From Planctomycetaceae bacterium (lineage in GTDB: Bacteria > Planctomycetota > Phycisphaerae > Phycisphaerales > SM1A02), in contig CANLMX010000025.1 of assembly GCA_947492385.1 (NCBI GenBank), forward strand, positions 1 to 34,256: a stretch of 34,256 bases of DNA, given 5' to 3'. The notes under the pieces were generated by a model. It searched no databases and had not been told where the DNA came from. It saw nothing but the letters and a program-made list of their open reading frames with translations. How positions within the stretch are numbered: position 1 is the first letter of the stretch; the number at the start of each line of letters is the position of its first letter. A program made the position numbers and the translations under genes. This document shows, one piece after another, positions 30,735 to 34,256 of the stretch.

Positions 30735-30740
30735 AGTCTA
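30735..30740 (-). promoter_or_regulatory. -10-like box TAGACT overlapping a stop codon, leaderless spacing
   Basis: On the minus strand, CCGTAGACT ends 7 bases before the isomerase ATG, and its TAG is the stop codon of the upstream glycosyltransferase gene. It would give the isomerase its own leaderless transcript inside the operon. Confidence 0.5.
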
Positions 30741-32912
30741 CGGAGCCGCCGTCGACGCTGGCACCGGGAGTTCATACACCGTTCCGCCCGACGTGGTGCG
30801 GCACACCGGCCTCAGTCGCGCCGCCACCGCCCGCACCGCTTCCGGCGCCAGGGCCGGGTCGAGCCATCCCGCGCGCTTCCACCGGGCCAGCATCGCCTCG
30901 CCGATCGCAAGATGCGTCAGCCCGCGGGCGCGGAGCGCGGCCACCGCACCTTCCGGATCGCCTGGATGTTCGCGCAGCGCGCGCGCGAGCGGTCCGCCGT
31001 CCCACGCGGTGCCCCAGTCGGGCGCATCGACGCACCAGAACACGTCGGCCTCGCCCTCGCACCCGAGCCGGCCGCCTCTCGGCAGCATCCAGTTCGCGAA
31101 CCATGCCAGCGGCACGTCCGCACCCTCGGCCTCCAGTGCACGCGCCTCGGCGGCCGTTCCGGGGCCGACCAGCGTCACCGCGGCCCCGAGGGCCGGCAGG
31201 TTGGCGACGACGCCGCGCGGATCGTTCATCCGAGGGTCGAGCGACAGGACCCACGCCGGCTGGAGGCTCCACGCGGCAAGGACCGCCGCCGCCGCCGTGC
31301 CTGCAAGCCCGCGCACCGTGCGCGTGGCACCCGCGGTCGCAAGCGGGGCGAGCGCAGCTCCTGCCGCGGCGCAGAGCGGCACCGCGCACGGCAGGAGGAA
31401 CCGTGGCTTCAGGTGCGTGGCGAACATCCAGAACGCGACCTGCGCCCCAAGCATCGTCGCCAGCGCGAGCGCCGCGCGCGGTGCGCGGGCGGCGATCGCA
31501 AGCACGGCGAGTCCGCCCGCCCAGAACGCCAGTCCCCACTGCGGCAACCAGGGATCGGCGTCCGGCGCCGGGCCGATTCCCTCCCGGAACGCGTGGTCCC
31601 AGAGCGCCGTGAACCGCGCACCCGTGCCGAGCCCCGGCGGTGCGGAGTGCCCGGCGGCGAAGCGCGCGAACTGTTCGGGCGACCAGCCGCCGCCGGCACC
31701 GCCGAACGGAAAGATGGGGGAGCCGGTGTCGACCGCGTTGCGCACCAGCCATGGCAAGAGCACGAGTGCGGCCGTGGCCGCGGCCCACGACGCGGCCCGG
31801 GCCCACGCGCGCGCGTCGCCCGCATGGCCGCGCACGATCGCCCATGCCGCGAACGGGACCGCCACCATGCCGACCGCGGTGAGCTTGGCACCGATCGCCG
31901 CGCCAAGCGCCAGCCCGACCGCGATCCCCGTCCTGGCCCGTCCGACCGGCACCTCTTCGTCGTCCGTCTGCATGCCCGTGTGCCATGCGAGCATCGCCGT
32001 GGCGGCCATCAGGAGGACGGCCATCTCGTCGTACGCGAGGCTGCCCGTCACCACCACCCATGGAACGCCAAGCAGGAACACGAATCCGGCACCCGCGCCC
32101 CATGCCGCGCGGCGCGGATCGGGACCGGCCAGCGTGGCCGCGACGCCGCCCACCGCGATCGCGGCGGCCACGCCCATCATCGCGTGCAGGAACTGCGGCG
32201 CCATCGCGAGCCCGTGGGGCGCCGCGCCGCCGAGGAGCGTCATGCAGTGCAGCGACGATGCCTCAACGAAGTTCGGGAACGCCGAGTAGACGCAGTGCGG
32301 CAGCGTCGCGATGCGACCGAGCACGAACCACTCGCGCGGCAGCTCGAGGTGGTAGCTCAGCGCGTCGAACCCGCCGAACTCGGTGGCCCACGCGACGCCC
32401 GGTGGCAGCATCGCGGCGAACGCGAGCACGGCGAGCGCCGGCACCGCGCACCACGCCGGGGGAACCGCGATGAACGCACGCCATCGGAGCCACTGGGAGG
32501 CCGCCGTCCTGCGTGGGTCCCCGAGGAGCATGATCCCGGGCACGAGCGCGGCCCACGCCCCGAGTTGGCGCGTCCCGCCGCTGCCGAAGGCGCCCACCGA
32601 TCCCAGCATGGCATCGATCCAGAGCAGGGCGGCGATGCCGAGCCCCAGCGTCAGGCCCGCGTGCGCCGGATTCCCCCGGGCCACATGCGAGAAGAGCAGG
32701 AACCGGACCGCGCGGCCGAGGCCGAATGCCGATCCCAGCCACGCGAGCGCGCAGACGAACGCGGCCACCGTCATTTGCGCGGGGTCCAGCGCCGCCCCGG
32801 GGGTGCCCGCGATCATCATTCCTGCCAGCACGGAGACGACCGCCATAGCCGCCACCTGCGCCGTGGACGGGGGAACGTGCGTCAGGCGCTCGGAGAGGGC
32901 GGGCCGTTCCAT
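30738..32912 (-). CDS. Polytopic GT-C type membrane glycosyltransferase-like protein
   Basis: A 724-residue protein with about ten or more membrane helices and a soluble C-terminal part (about 560-724). A loop motif E178FGGFD183ALSYHLELPREWF, with GRI after it, resembles the first extracytoplasmic loop of GT-C enzymes of the ArnT/PMT type, where an acidic residue is catalytic. Such enzymes move sugars from lipid-linked donors onto lipids or proteins outside the cytoplasm. The substrate is unknown. GATAAT lies 11 bases before the ATG, and no Shine-Dalgarno is seen. It is followed by the parvulin-like gene. Confidence 0.72.
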   Translation of the reverse strand: MERPALSERLTHVPPSTAQVAAMAVVSVLAGMMIAGTPGAALDPAQMTVAAFVCALAWLGSAFGLGRAVRFLLFSHVARGNPAHAGLTLGLGIAALLWIDAMLGSVGAFGSGGTRQLGAWAALVPGIMLLGDPRRTAASQWLRWRAFIAVPPAWCAVPALAVLAFAAMLPPGVAWATEFGGFDALSYHLELPREWFVLGRIATLPHCVYSAFPNFVEASSLHCMTLLGGAAPHGLAMAPQFLHAMMGVAAAIAVGGVAATLAGPDPRRAAWGAGAGFVFLLGVPWVVVTGSLAYDEMAVLLMAATAMLAWHTGMQTDDEEVPVGRARTGIAVGLALGAAIGAKLTAVGMVAVPFAAWAIVRGHAGDARAWARAASWAAATAALVLLPWLVRNAVDTGSPIFPFGGAGGGWSPEQFARFAAGHSAPPGLGTGARFTALWDHAFREGIGPAPDADPWLPQWGLAFWAGGLAVLAIAARAPRAALALATMLGAQVAFWMFATHLKPRFLLPCAVPLCAAAGAALAPLATAGATRTVRGLAGTAAAAVLAAWSLQPAWVLSLDPRMNDPRGVVANLPALGAAVTLVGPGTAAEARALEAEGADVPLAWFANWMLPRGGRLGCEGEADVFWCVDAPDWGTAWDGGPLARALREHPGDPEGAVAALRARGLTHLAIGEAMLARWKRAGWLDPALAPEAVRAVAARLRPVCRTTSGGTVYELPVPASTAAP

Positions 32913-32923
32913 GGGCGCGGAGG

Positions 32924-32929
32924 ATTATC
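32924..32929 (-). promoter_or_regulatory. -10 box GATAAT, near-leaderless spacing
   Basis: On the minus strand, GATAAT ends 11 bases before the glycosyltransferase ATG at 32912, in the 127-base divergent gap shared with fliW. Confidence 0.5.
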
Positions 32930-33024
32930 GCAGATCGCTCATGCTCCGGCGGGGCAGTGGCCGATATCCCGAATGCGCGAAGGCGGGCAGGAGCCCGCGC
33001 CGCGGCACGCACGGCCATTCGAAG

Positions 33025-33037
33025 GGAACGGAGTTCC
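33025..33037 (+). promoter_or_regulatory. GGA hairpin on the fliW ribosome binding site (possible CsrA site)
   Basis: GGAAC (33025-33029) and GTTCC (33033-33037) form a perfect 5-bp stem whose loop is GGA. The GGAG formed by the loop and first stem base lies 6 bases before the ATG and is the likely Shine-Dalgarno. A GGA in a hairpin loop is the core of CsrA binding sites. Confidence 0.5.
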
Positions 33038-33039
33038 GC

Positions 33040-33486
33040 ATGAAGGTCCGCACCACCCGCTTCGGCGAAGTTGAGATCGATCCCGCCCGCCTGCTCGTGT
33101 TCCCGCACGGGCTGCTGGGCTTCGCGCGTTTCCGCACGTTCGCGCTGCTGCAGCCGGACGACCGCGGGGTCTTCTACTGGTTGCAATCGGTCGAGGACCC
33201 GGAGCTTGCATTCGTGGTGACCGACCCGACCGCATGGGTCACCGACTACCAGGTGCCGATCCGCGCGACCGACCTTGCGCAGCTGGGCCTCGAGCGGCCG
33301 GAGGACGCCACCCTGTTCGCGATCGTGAACCGGCGGGACGGCGCCATCACTGCCAACCTGCAGGGTCCGATCGTCCTGAATGCGGCGTCTCGCACCGGCA
33401 TCCAGCTGGTCCTGAGCGACCGTTCGTGGAGCACGCGCCATGAGCTGGTGCGACTCCCCGGCACCGCCGCCGCGCAGACCGCCTGA
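33040..33486 (+). CDS. fliW: Flagellar assembly factor FliW
   Basis: FliW is the protein antagonist of CsrA: it binds CsrA and flagellin in exchange and so couples flagellin translation to flagellar assembly. The 148-residue product has the family features FGEVEIDPARLLVFPHGLLGFARFR, FYWLQSVEDPELAFVVTDP and LQGPIVLNAASRTGIQLVL. The ATG at 33040 has GGAG 6 bases upstream. csrA follows after 75 bases, the usual gene order in bacteria that use this switch. It indicates a flagellated cell; no other flagellar gene is in the window. Confidence 0.95.
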   Translation: MKVRTTRFGEVEIDPARLLVFPHGLLGFARFRTFALLQPDDRGVFYWLQSVEDPELAFVVTDPTAWVTDYQVPIRATDLAQLGLERPEDATLFAIVNRRDGAITANLQGPIVLNAASRTGIQLVLSDRSWSTRHELVRLPGTAAAQTA

Positions 33487-33514
33487 GACGGGGGCCACGC
33501 CCCGACGACGAACC

Positions 33515-33534
33515 GCGGCCGACGGACCGGCCGC
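33515..33534 (+). promoter_or_regulatory. Hairpin with ACGGAC loop in the csrA leader (possible CsrA site)
   Basis: GCGGCCG (33515-33521) and CGGCCGC (33528-33534) form a perfect 7-bp stem with a six-base loop ACGGAC, exposing a GGA. A second GGA lies 24 bases on, in the csrA Shine-Dalgarno AAGGAAGG (33548-33555). Two such sites are the classical layout for binding one CsrA dimer. Confidence 0.55.
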
Positions 33535-33561
33535 ACGCATCACCGCCAAGGAAGGCCACGA

Positions 33562-33840
33562 ATGCTCGTTCTCTCACGACACCGCGACGAAGCCATCATG
33601 ATCGGGGACGACGTCGAGATCGTCGTCGTTGACATCCGCGGGGACAAGGTCCGCCTGGGCGTGAACGCGCCCTCGCGCGTGGCCGTGCACCGCAAGGAGA
33701 TCTACGAATCGATCCGCCAGGAGAACGCCCAGGCTGCCGCGCTCCGCGGGACGCTGGGGCGGGTGCCTGGCGCGCCGTCGCTCGCCGAGCAGCGGGCGTC
33801 GGCGATCGCGAGCATCGCGGCGGCGCGCATCAGCGCCTGA
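33562..33840 (+). CDS. csrA: Carbon storage regulator CsrA
   Basis: CsrA is a dimeric RNA-binding protein that blocks or alters translation of mRNAs with GGA sites. The N-terminal 55 residues match the family closely: [29 protein letters not shown] and [12 protein letters not shown], with the RNA-binding residues L4, R6 and R44 in place. The protein has 92 residues, about 30 more than E. coli CsrA; the extra Ala-rich tail (from about residue 56) has no recognised motif. The ribosome binding site AAGGAAGG is 6 bases from the ATG and contains GGA. It follows fliW and is closed by a two-way terminator. Confidence 0.96.
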   Translation: MLVLSRHRDEAIMIGDDVEIVVVDIRGDKVRLGVNAPSRVAVHRKEIYESIRQENAQAAALRGTLGRVPGAPSLAEQRASAIASIAAARISA

Positions 33841-33862
33841 GCCGCGGGGGCGGGGCAGGAGG

Positions 33863-33911
33863 AAAAGCGAACGTGCGCCGGAGCGATCCGGCGCACGTGT
33901 CGTTTTCGTTT
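33863..33911. terminator. Bidirectional intrinsic terminator between csrA and rplT
   Basis: A perfect 11-bp stem (ACGTGCGCCGG at 33871-33881 and its complement at 33888-33898) with a 6-base loop. On the plus strand it is followed by GTCGTTTTCG, on the minus strand by TCGCTTTTCC. It ends both convergent genes. Confidence 0.85.
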
Positions 33912-33947
33912 GGTGCGGGCCCGGCCGTGGCCGTCACCGCGCCCGGC

Positions 33948-34256
33948 TCACGCCTTGACGGCGTGGGCCACGGAGCAGTGCTTCCGCGACGTGGCCACGA
34001 GCGCGTCGAACGTGGCCGGGTCGTGGATGGCGATCTCGCTGAGCATCTTGCGGTTGAGCAGGACACCCGCGCGCGAGAGGCCGTTGATCAGGAGGCTGTA
34101 CTTCCAGCCGCGCATGCGGCACGCCGCGGTGATGCGGGTGATCCACAGCTGGCGATAGTTGCGGCGGCGCAGGCGGCGGTGGCGCCACTTGTTGCGCAGG
34201 GCGCGCATGATCGCGACCTTCGCCTGCTGCTTGAGGCGGCTCTTCGTTCCGTAGTA
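33948..34256 (-). CDS. rplT: 50S ribosomal protein L20 (5' truncated)
   Basis: The C-terminal 102 residues of L20, a 23S rRNA-binding protein needed early in 50S assembly. The open frame runs to the window edge and begins YYGTKSRLKQQAKVAI, which corresponds to the conserved YYGARSR region near residue 25 of L20. The segments NYRQLWITRITAACR, SLLINGLSRAGVLLNRKMLSEIAIHDPATF follow as in the family. The initiation codon and probably rpmI lie beyond the window. A two-way terminator follows the stop. Confidence 0.95.
   Translation of the reverse strand, partial: YYGTKSRLKQQAKVAIMRALRNKWRHRRLRRRNYRQLWITRITAACRMRGWKYSLLINGLSRAGVLLNRKMLSEIAIHDPATFDALVATSRKHCSVAHAVKA

Noticed and set aside
32960-32967. 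GCCGATAT upstream of fliW, like the -10 of a sigma-28 flagellar promoter
   Set aside because: No TAAA-type -35 element at the required distance; kept only as a weak possibility.
1-34256. CRISPR arrays, insertion sequences, tRNA genes
   Set aside because: No spaced direct repeats, transposase motifs or cloverleaf with CCA-type ends were noticed on reading both strands; a dedicated tRNA scan was not possible.

Overview
The window is GC-rich bacterial DNA that most resembles a planctomycete of the class Phycisphaerae. The basis is two exported proteins ending in Cys-flanked, doubled Asp-rich (dockerin-like) tails closing in AWGTCP, several CRTAC1/FG-GAP (VCBS) surface proteins, and a fliW-csrA pair, all in densely packed DNA with very few gaps. 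The taxonomic call is inference; no rRNA gene is present. Twenty-six protein genes are supported, two of them cut by the window edges. No tRNA, rRNA, CRISPR array or insertion sequence was seen, and no gap exceeds 300 bases.

Left part (1-3084, + strand): the 3' end of a 2-oxo-acid dehydrogenase E2 gene, rlmN, a xylose-isomerase-like TIM-barrel protein and an ISC-type [2Fe-2S] ferredoxin. Next (3048-11316, + strand) comes a surface/redox block: a TPR+VCBS+ASPIC lipoprotein, a membrane-anchored pentahaem cytochrome c with a C-terminal TPR domain, and a second CRTAC1 protein coupled to it by a GTGA overlap. A strong hairpin separates this block from a minus-strand pair (11386-15650): a secreted FG-GAP protein and a dihaem DUF1111 oxidoreductase, both with the same dockerin-like tail. 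Divergent from these is a TPR protein/CRTAC1 pair (15848-18411), again joined by a GTGA overlap. The TPR-CRTAC1 combination therefore occurs three times in different arrangements, and is the most interesting system-level signal in the window.

Middle part (18371-25522, minus strand): an envelope cluster transcribed murC-murB-ddl-ftsQ-like-small membrane protein, an intrinsic terminator, then greA-cls. Divergent from murC are an NtrC-type sigma-54 response regulator and an lptF-lptG-like permease pair (25631-29820). Facing them is a GT-C membrane glycosyltransferase followed by a parvulin-like peptidyl-prolyl isomerase. The right end carries fliW and csrA, a bidirectional terminator, and the 3' part of rplT.

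Two regulatory patterns stand out. Eight genes have a TAnnnT-type -10 box (GATAAT in one case) only 6-11 bases before the start codon, which predicts leaderless or nearly leaderless transcripts. The fliW and csrA leaders each show a GGA in a hairpin loop near or at the ribosome binding site, as expected for CsrA targets.
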